The position numbers and the translations under genes are program-made. Below the pieces are notes generated by a model. It was not told the origin of the DNA and did no database searches. It was given only the letters and a program-made list of their open reading frames with translations. This document shows, piece after piece, positions 23,941 to 34,185 of a stretch of 64,000 nucleotides of DNA. Where the stretch lies: the NCBI GenBank assembly GCA_026545765.1, contig JAIFAC010000258.1, positions 1 through 64,000 on the forward strand, written 5' to 3'. The DNA is from Plantago major (Eukaryota > Streptophyta > Magnoliopsida > Lamiales > Plantaginaceae). How positions within the stretch are numbered: position 1 is the stretch's first letter; each line of letters starts with the position of its first letter.

Positions 23941-24695
23941 TCATAGCAAAACACCCCCACACTCACAAGTGTTAAAAATGTGAGACAAGCTTTCATGCCA
24001 CAACACAAAAGGCCACTTATATTCCGCTTTTAGAACCTTGTTAAAAATGTGGTTAGCTTTTAGAATTGCTTCTTTCTCCCACATTTTTTGGTTCGTCTCA
24101 AAAGTGATTAACATAGCATTCATCTTTTCTTTCCAAGTACTGGTTATGCCTTGTTTGGTTGAAGTGAGTAAGGAGCATTAATCTTATATCTTATGCCACT
24201 AAAAGCACACAAATGTTCATGTGGTGAAACAAATTCCCCACACAATTACTCCTCATCACTTTAACTCTTTTGTCGAGCTGATTTTCAACTTCATTCTTAC
24301 AGAGATCCAACTTCTCTATTTCTTCATCTTTACTTTTAAGAAAATACACATAACAAAACTTATTGCAATCATCTATAAAAGTAAAGAAGAACTTGTAACC
24401 CCACGTGTTGGATTACATTTTAACCATACACATTGGATTTAATTTGAAAACATACACATATGTATGAATTAAATCAAGTGGTCCAGTTTTCCTTTCAACA
24501 TGCTGAAAATAATTTTTCAACTTTGCTTTGTCACATACTTCACTCTTGGATGAGACATCTATGTGAAACGTTGGTGAACATTTCATGTTAATTAATTTAC
24601 TCAAAGTATCATAATCAACATGTCCAAGTCTACCGTTTCATGTGTCAAAAGACTCACACAAGTACGTAGAATTCATAGCTTTTCCATTAGTATTG
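23941..24695 (-). pseudogene. Copia 1 GAG-pre-integrase and integrase remnant
   Basis: The minus strand reads, from high to low coordinates, RLGHVDYDTLSKL (near 24,590-24,640), then SEVCDKAKL and ERKTGPLDLIH. That is the zinc-binding GAG-pre-integrase (H..H, C..C) followed by the start of the integrase core. Further on, AILKANHIFNKVL and LWHESLSHIF correspond to the C-terminal integrase part (usual form: P.ELW....P...HLR.WGC). The region between (24,120-24,410) is frame-shifted. The gypsy element has cut the frame at 24,700. Confidence 0.75.
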
Positions 24696-24700
24696 GTGTT

Positions 24701-25638
24701 TGTTGAGGGGTAAAACCGCTCAACACCAACTAAACTATTACAAGAAACCTAATCCAGGATCCGCCTCCCTCTTGAAGTCCGGAGCGATACTGGTCCGAGG
24801 TAGAGTACCTGAAAGGACTGGGGGGGGGGGGGGGTTAGAATGGATTATCCGGATTGCATATGTCAATCCGGTAAGAGACTTTACTCAAAAGAGAGTTGGA
24901 AGCTCTCAATGTAATAGTTATGGGGAAGGTTATGAAATCGATAGTGTTTATGACTATTCTCACTATGATCTTGCTTATGATTGTCCCTTGTCCCTTTTTT
25001 ACTTACCTTAAGGTCTTGGACCTTGGGCTATATTTATAGTTATCCTATGCTTATGAGGTGGCTCACAAGATGGTGCCAAGTGTATGTCTCAGATTTGGAC
25101 ACCAATGCTACCTTTGGCCCATGGCCCATTAGTGAATAGTAATCCAATACTAATCAATGGGCCTGGGAGGGTAGTTTGGACCTTTCCCTCTAAGAGTACT
25201 GTTCCGCATGTTGGGTCCGTGTAAGTCCCTCGGACAGATCTGTATGCTTGGTTGATCTGGCCTTGGGCAACTCAAGGTGTCCGGACCTAGAGTTCCACGG
25301 AAGTATCTCAAAGGGTTCTGTACATACGCTTGGTCTTATCAGGATGGCGGCGTCCGAGATTCTCTCGTCCGGTCTGTTTGGCATCCTAGGACTGACATTT
25401 TGCGGTACTTGGAAGGACCATGTGACCTTTTGTCAGGTTCGGAAGTCAACCGTCTAGCTTGGTCGGACCTAACTGAGATGGCATGTTGACTTGTAAATAC
25501 TAGTTGACCTGAGATGGTTTCCTTTATGTCGGACCATTCGAAGGTCGGACTAGCTTTGAATGGCTATCTCAGTCTTGATGCGCTTTAGGACACGCTCTAT
25601 GGCACCCTTAACGGATTGGACACATGTCCGTATCAACA
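24701..25638 (-). repeat. 3' LTR of the gypsy element
   Basis: Starts TGTTGAGGGGTAAAACCGCT and ends CATGTCCGTATCAACA on the plus strand; 938 bp. It matches 37,867-38,806 closely. A run of 15 G (24,820-24,834) replaces the G7-A-G6 stretch of the other LTR. On the element strand the polypurine tract CTAGGGGGACATA abuts it at 25,639-25,652. Confidence 0.96.
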
Positions 25639-25652
25639 TATGTCCCCCTAGT

Positions 25653-26246
25653 TTCCAAGTATCTTGGTAGAAAATAGTTGGTAACTGTGAAGAGAACAAA
25701 TGTGTTGTGGAGCGTGTCCGAATCGTTAACTGAAAAAGGAAAAAATCCTCTTTGTAGGGATCCGTCGTCCATGTTCCTAGGAGTTCAATATATATCTCCC
25801 CCCTCCCCCCTCGTTTCCTTCTACAGTCCGAGTTATGTAATAGCTTGGACTGTAGATGGAAAAGGTATTTGTATCCAAGATATATAGATCCGAGTACGGT
25901 TAGGATCTGACGAAGTCCTCTGTGGAAGTCTGTAAAGGAAGTTATCCGTTGGGCCAAATACATAAAATGGTCCTCCTGGGCCGCTGAATAGTAAATTAGA
26001 GGGGCCCAATGAGTTGCCTGTCCGGCCCACGGGGAAAGATCCCGGGTAAAGCGATGCGACCGTTGGATTGGAAAGATATCAACGGTTGGGATTTTAGACC
26101 CAAGTGATGTGACGCTTCTGATGAGCATTAAATGCGATGCACTGTTAGCCAGCCACTCGTGAACCGGCACAACCGTTGGATTACAAAGATCGACGGTTGG
26201 GGTTTGAATCCAAGTGATGTGACTCTTGGCTTTCCCAAATTGCCCA
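25653..26246. other. Non-coding part between gypsy 3' LTR and antisense promoter
   Basis: A 244-codon frame on the minus strand (25,550-26,284) crosses this segment and the LTR edge but has no family motif. I treat it as chance. Two copies of an AACCGTTGG.TT..AAGAT..ACGGTTGGG-type motif followed by AAGTGATGTGAC occur at about 26,060-26,115 and 26,170-26,225. They lie just upstream of the TATA box and could be promoter elements. Confidence 0.5.
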
Positions 26247-26254
26247 TATAAATA
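26247..26254 (+). promoter_or_regulatory. TATA box of the antisense ORF transcript
   Basis: TATAAATA on the plus strand, preceded by the duplicated motif described for 25,653-26,246. A leader with a clear intron follows: donor CAA/GTAAGT at 26,415/26,416, acceptor GCCCTAG ending at 26,917, two bases before the ATG at 26,919. Position and spacing fit a plant pol II promoter directing transcription opposite to gag-pol. Confidence 0.6.
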
Positions 26255-26918
26255 GTTAGTCCATTCAGAGCGACATTCAAGCAATTCGAGCAGTCAAAGA
26301 TCGATCCGAGCAACTTAAAATCGCAAAATCTTGGGATTTCCCGCCGAGATTTGTACCTTCGGAGAGCTAGCAAGGCTTCGTCGTCCGTCTAAGCTTAAGA
26401 ATACAACTTTGTCAAGTAAGTACACCTCAACTCTTCTTGAAGTTTCTTGTCTTTGCGACATGCCTGCTGCATGCCTAGTATGTTTTTGCCTTGGTCGAGT
26501 ATCCATTTGTTGATTCCGTGATTGCAAATGTTACTGGTGGTAGGTTTCAGCAGTATACTTAGATGAAATACTCTTCCTTTGTGTTGTAGCGTGCTAATTT
26601 CCTTCACCGGTAGCTTGTTGATTCGTCTCGTATGTCATTTCGAATGTAACCAAACTTGATATTGCATGCTTATTTGGTGATGTATTAGCGCCGATCGCAC
26701 AATCTCTCGAACTATTTCATATCGCGTCGCATGGGACAAATGATCGTGCCATCGCACGCCTCTCAGGTGCTGTGGTTTAGTCCCCATAACATTATGAGGC
26801 TAATCCATATAGAAAATTTGATAGGTAGGTTTCTCGACCTCTTGACTTAATAAGATATATAAATGAACTCTCAGACAATAACAATCGTCATTTCTGATCC
26901 GTTTCCTTCTGCCCTAGG

Positions 26919-29738
26919 ATGTCCGGGAGCGATAGTCAAAACGTTCACGAGGCTCAAGGTTACCATGACGGAGCAAACTTGGAGACCGAGTCCGCGGAGT
27001 TAACCATATCTGTAGGAGATTATCTGGTCGTGGATCTCGTGTCTTTCAGGGACTCCGACGCTGGGCACGGAGTCCGCGATGCAGCAGATCCTCAGCCGGG
27101 CGAAACAGTGGGCCAAGGAAATGTTACTAGGACGAGGTCGCTAGTATAATATCGGACCATAGGTGGTGTTGTGGAGTCCGTGGATCCGAGTGAGCCTCAA
27201 ACTGAACGGGAAGGCGACAGTGGTCGGGAGGCTGATGACGTGGAAATGTTCGAGGCTGGGGAAGAGGACCGTGTTGTGGCGGAATCAGGTCCGTCCAATC
27301 CTAGCATATCTGGGAGACCTGAAGGTGGTGAAGAGGAGGAAGGCGGTGAAGAGGAAGAGGATGAGGATGAGGAGGAAGGAGAGGAAGGTTTCCACCGCCG
27401 CCTGCGGAGACGACCGTCGCCGGATTGTGTTACATCCTCGCAGCTGGCCCGCCAATCCAATCTTCCGTTAGTAGAGGTCAGGTGCGAAGGCGCGAGAATC
27501 AAATTCCTCAAGGTCTGCAGCAGAGTGATAGCGGATGAATTCGGAGAATTAAATGCGGACGGGCTCCTTCCCACTTGTCCGTCGAAGGTTAAGCCTGAGG
27601 ACATTCCCGAGTGGAGGCGGAAGTGGGAGATTCCTGAATCCGTTGAAATCATGGTCCCCGAGCCCTGGCATGCATTCTACAATCCGCCCTCCGGGTACAT
27701 GTGCGCGCATGAAGTGGCTTTGCTTGTGGATGGAAGGTCCCCATTGCACCGTAACTAAAGCATATCCTCAACCACATCGATCGGTCCGAGTCGTTATCCC
27801 AAAGTCTTTGGGTAACCTTATTTGTTTCCATTTTTGTAAAAAGAAGGGCAAATGTGAATTTCGAGAACTTTAGGAATTTTTCCATGTTACTTTTAGTCCG
27901 GGGAATCCCCTGTTTTATACTTTTGTAGCTAGAAAACCCTACAACTTCATTTCAGACTCCATTTCATCTTTGGGGTCGAAGTGGTGGGAAAAGTACATTT
28001 TTGTGCGGATGGCCCTGAAACCTGGGATGTCCGAGAGACAGCGAGAGCAATGGGGGCTGCCAACAAAGTTTCTAAGGGAGAGCATCCTGATCGGGCGCCT
28101 TTCAAGAACGCGTGGGTGGCGGAGATCCATAAGAAGAATAACCCACCTACATACCCTTTCCACGGATTGATCTGTCAGCCGCTGCCTTACTTGTGCGGAC
28201 TGACCGACGCCGTTGAAGTTGGAGGGAAGACGGACTTCAGTAAGGATTTTTAACTTCGGGATTTGTGTTCTTCTTTCTTTGGAGTGCTCTGTCTTAATCA
28301 TGCATTTCCGCAATTCTGGTAATTCTTCCTTTATATGTCCGTATCTGACGCCTTTATTTTGTTGCGCAGCTCACTAGTTTGAGTATATCATGTCGACGCT
28401 CCGGGAAAAGAAGAGGTTGTAGAGAGAACAACAAGCCCTGGAAGTTGCTGCTGGTCAGAGGACCAAAATCATCAACACGTCAGCGGGTGTTCCTATGGCG
28501 GATCCAAAAAATGCAGCAGTGTTTGCTGCCGAGGAGGAAAGGCGGAACAAGGCCGGAAAAGATCCACAGGCCTTGGTGGTGCCCGACAAGGGCAAAGGTC
28601 CTGCCACTCGGAGCGCCACGGCCTCCAAACCACCCGCTTCCGCTGCTTCGGCACCCCAGCGGGAGGTGTTGATGCGGGACGCCATAACCTCGGGGCGCAA
28701 GAGGGGAGCAACCTCGGAGGCTTCCCTTGCAGCTAAGAGGCAGCAACTGTCCGCTGTCCTGCCCATCGACCAGGCTGCTCTCGATAAGGAGTATGAACGG
28801 GCCCTTGGACTCCCTGAGGTGGAGCGGGTTGGAGGGCTTGACGAGCTATACCAGCGGGTAAGTAACTTTTCCATGGTTTCCTTGGCTTGTTCTTAGTATA
28901 TTAGAAATACAACTTATATCCATGCGGACTTCTTGTAGCTCGGATGTTTCGTCAGGGCCATGCAGTGGAAGGCTGTCAAGCGGGCTACTATTGAGGAGGA
29001 TCTGCACAAGGCCATAGCCACTTCCGCGGATGAGGCGGAGAAGGTGAAGCGGTTGGAACTCCAACTGAAAGAAAAGGAAGTGATGTTCCATAAGTCAAGA
29101 CCACCGAAGAGATCAATTCGGACTTTGAGTGGCAGGAGAGTTTTATCAGTAGATCGATGAAGGCTTTCCTGGACTCGAAGGATATCTTGCTCGGGGGCCT
29201 CCAATATGCCCGCCTTGAGGCTGGTCGTGACTTTATGAAGTCGGATTCCTTCAAGTTTTTCATGGCGGACAAGTCCGATGCCTCTCGCCTAGATGGGTTT
29301 TCATCCGCTATTGGCCAGCTCCAGTCAAAGGGACTACTTCCGCAGAACTTCGACTGGAAGGCGTAAGGGTTGATCCCTTCTGCGGATGCTAATGGCGTTG
29401 AGGTCCCTGTGGACAATGTCTCGGACGAGCGGTTGGCTGCGTGCGAGTTTGCGGAGCTGGTCACTGAGGAGGGTGAGATCGAGATTGAGAACGGCGGACC
29501 CTTTCTCCTGAGGTGTGTCCCAGACGCCCTCCAAAAGGTATGTTTCGTACCTTTTGATGACTACAGGGCTTTCTTAAAGGGCTGGTACTTTATGCCTGCT
29601 CGGGTTGTTGGTCATGACGCGGACTTCAACTTGTTTGAGATCGCTGAATCCCTTGCTGCGCAAGCCACTGCCAACCCGTCTTCCACCAACCCGCCTCAAG
29701 CCGAAGAAGGTGGTCCGAGCCAACCTGCCCCTCAGTGA
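26919..29738 (+). pseudogene. Antisense additional ORF of the Tat element ('putative gypsy type transposon' family)
   Basis: Exon-like blocks on the strand opposite to gag-pol. ATG at 26,919; an acidic N-terminus with a long Glu run (27,320-27,390); then the conserved part (PEPWHAFYNPPSGYMCAHEV at 27,655-27,715). A second block at 27,955-28,253 begins near GKVHFCADGPETWDV. Donor at ~28,243, acceptor TTGCGCAG at ~28,370; a Lys/Ala-rich block with KGKGPATRSATASKPPASAA to donor CGG/GTAAGT at 28,859; acceptor CTTGTAG at 28,938; then a coiled-coil-like C-terminus ending at 29,738. It has in-frame stops at 27,147, about 28,420 and 29,364 and frameshifts near 27,757 and 29,090, so this copy is dead. 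The molecular function of this family is not known to me. The family call comes from the PPSGYMCAHEVALL-type motif and its position. Confidence 0.75.
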
Positions 29739-30166
29739 GAAGTCCGGGGTATGCCCCGTGAAAAATCTGTAATATTCAGAATTTGCGATCTTTTGATGGC
29801 ACGGAGTGTTGCCATATACAGTATTTACTCGTTTACATTCGTAGTAACTATCTTCAGAACTATGTTCTTCGTGCTTTGAATTATTGCTTTCTTCTGTATC
29901 TCCTTCGTTCCGTCGTTCATATACTATGATATTATAAATACACATCTCTTACAATAACGGATCGCTTTGAACGTCGTAAGATACTCGCACTATGTCTTTA
30001 CGCTCTCGACTACTCGCCTTTACTATATCAGATAACTTTGTGGCGACGCGTAATCTTCTAGAAGGAGGAGGTTGGAGCAGTGAATTTGTCATTATTATCA
30101 AGGCCCTTCATCTTCCGAGTCGTCGGATGATGGACATGTGGCGTGATCGTAAAGATTCGTTGCCAC

Positions 30167-30175
30167 TATAAATAA
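30167..30175 (+). promoter_or_regulatory. Second antisense TATA box
   Basis: TATAAATAA within GTTGCCACTATAAATAAGGG, about 100 bp upstream of an ATG (30,271). The surrounding sequence resembles that of the third box at 30,857 (TTCGTTGC.ACTATAAATA against TTCGTTACTTCTATAAATA), so the two may be duplicates of one promoter. Confidence 0.45.
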
Positions 30176-30270
30176 GGGTGTGGTAATTCTTCCTTTTTCA
30201 CTGCTTTTCCCCTTGTCGAACTTTCCCCTTCTAGAATTCTCATTCCTCGACAAAGCCAGGTTACTCCAGG

Positions 30271-30713
30271 ATGTCGGAATCTGCTCGAGAAAAATCAGTC
30301 CGGACTAGACAACTTCACCTTAATGCAAGCGCGGTGCTACCAGATTTGGAAAACTTCAAATTTGGAGAACTAGACAACTAGTAAACTGTGCTTGCGGGAG
30401 CATGCATCCTCCGATCTACCTTGGTAAAGGCACAACGGATGACGCAATTGTTCTCGATCCTGAAGGTGATCCCCCGCTGTGTCCGGTGGTTGCCAGGGGA
30501 CGAGCCGAAGAAGAGAGAGAGCGGACGCTGAAGATGATCCGTAGGAAGATCCGAATGCAACAGCAAGCTCGTCGGGCTCAAGGTAGTAGCTCGGAATCCC
30601 ATGGCTCAACCTCGGGAATCCACGAAGGGACGAGGTGGGGTATGCCCCATAGAAGTATGTATGGTCTTCGGACCTCGACAAAATGTTATTTCCGTGCTTA
30701 TATGCTCGGATAA
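30271..30713 (+). CDS. Unrecognised short ORFs downstream of the second antisense TATA box
   Basis: Two short frames follow the TATA box. 30,271-30,381 (36 codons) starts MSESAREKSVRTRQL and ends in TAG. 30,402-30,713 (103 codons) starts MHPPIYLGKGTTDDAIVLD and carries a very charged stretch (EEERERTLKMIRRKIRMQQQ) followed by Ser-rich sequence. They may once have been one frame. I do not recognise a family. The second ends close to a GGGGTATGCCCCAT sequence; a similar GGGGTATGCCCCGT follows the stop of the antisense ORF at 29,738, so the two transcription units may share a duplicated 3' part. Expression is unproven. Confidence 0.35.
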
Positions 30714-30856
30714 GTTTGTTCATAAAATTCGGACTACCCTTATTAGATGAGTTCATCACCTTTTTCTTATCCTTATTTTGTAAGATTATATTGACGCGCA
30801 TATCCTTGTCGACATCGAAGTTTTGACGTGTCGGACGCCTATTGGTTCGTTACTTC

Positions 30857-30864
30857 TATAAATA
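30857..30864 (+). promoter_or_regulatory. Third antisense TATA box
   Basis: TATAAATA within TTACTTCTATAAATACTCCG. A short frame follows at 30,964-31,227 (PLETPVHSQVDVYPG...) without recognisable domain and without an ATG at its start. The remaining stretch to 31,800 has no supportable gene. Confidence 0.35.
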
Positions 30865-31229
30865 CTCCGGATTCCTCTTTGCCTTAGTCGTGCAAATCCA
30901 ACTTCCAATTTCCATATCTGCTCAATAGTTTGGGCCCCGTAGTACCCGCAAGAAGATGATTTCTTGAATAGTTTCCCCCTCGAGACTCCCGTCCACTCTC
31001 AAGTCGACGTTTATCCTGGGCTTGAGAGTGGCGTAGGTCTGGAGGGGAAGATTGTTGAAGATCAGTCATCGGAAAGCATAGATCTCGGTACACGTACAGA
31101 CCTGTATGTTAGCAAACGGACTATCTTATCGGTTGTACGCGTGATTCACCCTTTAGGAACTTTTTCTTCCGGAGGAGTTGCTGACGGGTGGATCACCGTA
31201 CGACCAACGCGTCAGATCCGTGTATAGAT

Positions 31230-31808
31230 CCGAGTTTTTATGTCGGACATGATAGATGTGTCCGTGCAATTTGCTTATAAGCACGAGATTCCCAGTGCTA
31301 ATCACTTACTCATAATTTTGATGTTTCCAGGCACATTGTGCGCGGGATCCATAGAGAATGTCGTAGAATTCTGACTTATTAAAACATCTTGTGTTGTGCA
31401 GGCAAATCAGATCTACAGTTTTCCCAGAAGTAGTGAGTGAGTGAAGAAGTGTCCTGCCGGAGGAATCTACTTTATTGGTGGACTACGATTGCCTAGATGT
31501 TTCCTTTTCAGTTTATGCAATGTAGTCAGAGATCTAGGTAGAGATCCGGTGGTGGATTACAAAGACATTGCCATATGTACTTGGTTTCACATATGAATAA
31601 AATCGATCACTTGCTTGTTGTTGTTTTGAACACTAAACTTTCAAATCGAAAGATAGAAGTTGTATTGATTTGCCGGAAATCCAATTACAACTTGCGGGCT
31701 ACATGGCTAATGACAAAAGGGTTAACAAAACGGACCCATTTGAGTTCCGTAATGGATAAGTTAAGCCCAAAATATCTAAATGACGGATAAGGGTCCGCTC
31801 AATCATCA
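31230..31808. other. Spacer between antisense units and pol end
   Basis: No gene is supported. The frame at 31,575-31,790 on the plus strand shows no motif. The 3' ends of the minus-strand pol and of the plus-strand units presumably converge here. Confidence 0.4.
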
Positions 31809-32929
31809 TTATGCATAAAACTTTTGAAGGTTCCTAGCATTCCATGTACGCTTGAGTGGGTGTCCGTGCTCATCTTCCAATTCGTAACTCCCATTCACTC
31901 TTGCTCCGACAATCTTGTAAGGTCCTTCCCATTTAGGCTTGAGTTTTCCAACATTGCTCAAGATGTCAGCCCGGCGAAGCACTAAGTCCCCGACTTGCAA
32001 GTTTTTTGCTCGAACATTCCTGTTATAGGCTCGGGCAGCAGTTGCTTGATACCTGTGGATATGAGCCAGTGCTTCTTTTTTCGCCCAACATGTCTAGATC
32101 GAATATCCGAGCTTCACGGTCATGGAATCATCAACTCTTGGACCTCATAGTCTCGACAAAGAATTTCCGGTATAACTGCTTCTGAGCCATAAACCAAGGC
32201 AAATGGAGTTTCTCTAGTCGCGGTCCGTGCAGTGGTGCGATGAGCCCACAGCACGCCATCCAGATCATCTACCCAACTTTCTTGAGAAGTTCTCAACTGC
32301 TTTTCTAGGATCTTAACTATTGTCTTGTTTGTGGACTCAGCTTGCCCATTAGCTTGCAGATATCCAACAGATGTGAAACGTTGTTCAATCTTGAAGGACA
32401 CCAACCATTCCTTGAGCCTATTGCCTGAAAATTGAGCACCATTGTCCGAGACAAGAACTCTGGGCAGGCCAAAGCGACAAATGATGTTTTTCCATTGAAG
32501 GTCCGCACTCGACTTTCTATGATGGTTGCCACAGCTTCAGCTTCTACCCACTTGGTGAAATATTCCACGGCCACAATAAGGAATTTCTTCTGTTGAGTGC
32601 CTCTTGGAAATGGTCCGACGATATCGATGCCCCACTGCTCAAACGGACATGCTATGATTGACGGAATCATAGGATGTGTTGGACGATGTGGAATGTTCGC
32701 ATAATCGCAACTGGCATCTCCGGCGTGGCGGAATCCTTATCAATGGTAGGCGAATAGCCTTGTCGGATGATTTTCTGGCAAGAGTTCTTCCTGAATGACT
32801 CCTACAGCTCATTGTATCTCCTCCAAAGCCTTTTGCTTCCTGCGGGCTCAAACACCTCAGATGAGTCCCGACAAAAGATCTCTTGTACAAATCTTCACCT
32901 AGTATAAAGTATCTGTTCGCTTTCATCAA
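31809..32929 (-). pseudogene. Gypsy integrase remnant
   Basis: The minus strand holds the zinc-binding N-terminus (32,929-32,639; YFILGEDLYKRSF and LRCLSPQEA), partly frame-shifted. The catalytic core follows: CPFEQWGIDIVGPFPRGTQQ with its Asp, then VEYFTKWVEAEAV, and GYLQANGQAESTNKTIVKIL with the Glu (ESTN). Downstream come WAHRTTARTATRETPFALVYG and the C-terminal GDLVLRRADI..KLKPKWEGPYKI (32,000-31,809), where pol ends. The middle Asp region (32,400-32,470) is in another frame, so there are at least three breaks. Integrase inserts the DNA copy and leaves the 5-bp duplication seen at this element's ends. Confidence 0.88.
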
Positions 32930-33299
32930 GACACTCCTAGATTCCTTCGATCACCGCGTGGATCCGCCTTGAGATAACTAAAATGCGGTCATCCAGCTTT
33001 CCCCGTGTCACCAACATGACAATCGAATTGGGACTCACATGACGAAGTCGGTAATTGTGAGAAGAATTACTCTCCTCGTGTCTAGAGTCATTGCTGTGGA
33101 TGCGATTTTGCGAGCATCCGCTCTTTCATTCCGTGTTCACAAACTTTTCCGTAAATTCTCAAAGAGGTCGGTTCATGCTTGAGTAGTTCAAGATACTTGA
33201 TCATCGAAGGACCTTTTGTGGCAAAAGTTCCTAAAATTGGGCTTCAACTAGGTGAGTCCGTAAGCTTTGAGCTTCCGAGCTTGTGGATTTGGCTAGTAG

Positions 33300-34080
33300 C
33301 CCAACTAATGCTGCTTCATACTCAAATTTCATTATTGGTGACTTTGAATTCCAAGGATATCGCGAAGTCGAAGTTTCGCGCCATCGTGGCTCTTAAGATA
33401 GATTCCAATCCATCCCACTCTTCCAGTGGAGGAACCATCAACTTCCAATGTCCAGACATCAGAAGGATGTTTTTCGGTTTGGAGATCTTCTGCGAGCTCT
33501 CAAATTCACCTTGTCCCTCCTTTTCTCGATTTTCGTCCGTAGTTTTAGTACCGTTTTCTTGTGTCATCGCAAGAAGGAACATTTGGTTGACCGAGTTTCT
33601 CATACGATGCGTGCAGGACCGATTGATGAATTGAGCATCCTCAAGGTTTTGGTGGAACTTTGGCGGAACTGGCTTCCGGACGATCTGCTTGGTGATTAGG
33701 CATTCAAATGCCTGTTTGTCAGGGACTTTCTCTGAATCCGCCTCCGGATATTCCGCTAGGAAGTCGGCAAGGACTTGAGCCTTCTTGGCTGACGGAGCTC
33801 GTAGCAATGTCGATTCACTCAAACCGATCGCCCACTTAGAGAGTCGCCTGATTGATCGGGCTTTCCCAGGACCTGTTTCAAAGGTTCCGTAGTTAGTACC
33901 ACTATTTTGTGAGACTTAAAGTATTTCTTTAACCGTCTTGCGGTGTAAACCAAAGCATATGCAAATTTCTCAATCTTCACGTATCTTGTCTCACAAATGA
34001 GGGATTTACTAAGATAGTAGATTGGCAAGTGATTATTAGCTTAAATCCGTACTAATACGGAACTCAGTGCCTCTTTCGTG
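33300..34080 (-). pseudogene. Gypsy RNase H (dual, Tat-type) remnant
   Basis: 34,028-33,819 encodes PIYYLSKSLICETRYVKIEK and a YTARRLKKYFKSHKIVVLT segment, the end of the gypsy RNase H that follows RT. 33,822-33,322 then gives APSAKKAQVLADFLAEYPEA, the usual linker in the Tat lineage. A second RNase H start follows, visible as W.L.VDGSST and FAISLEFKVTNNE (33,322-33,480) in two frames. The repeated RNase H, the second of archaeal type in this lineage, supports the Tat assignment. Frameshifts split the second domain. Confidence 0.75.
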
Positions 34081-34185
34081 ATTTCTAGGTAGAGGTAGAG
34101 TGGTTCTCCTTCGACGGGTTTGGAGATCAAGGAGGGAATGGAGGTACTTTTTCGCTTTTCGAAGCCTCAACATTCCGCGGTCCAC

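Noticed and set aside
25550..26284. 244-codon open frame on the minus strand
   Set aside because: It crosses the gypsy LTR edge, has no known motif and lies opposite the antisense promoter. Most likely chance.
27197..27652. 151-codon Ser-rich minus-strand frame
   Set aside because: It is the complement of the Glu-rich run of the antisense ORF; poly-Ser is its mirror image.
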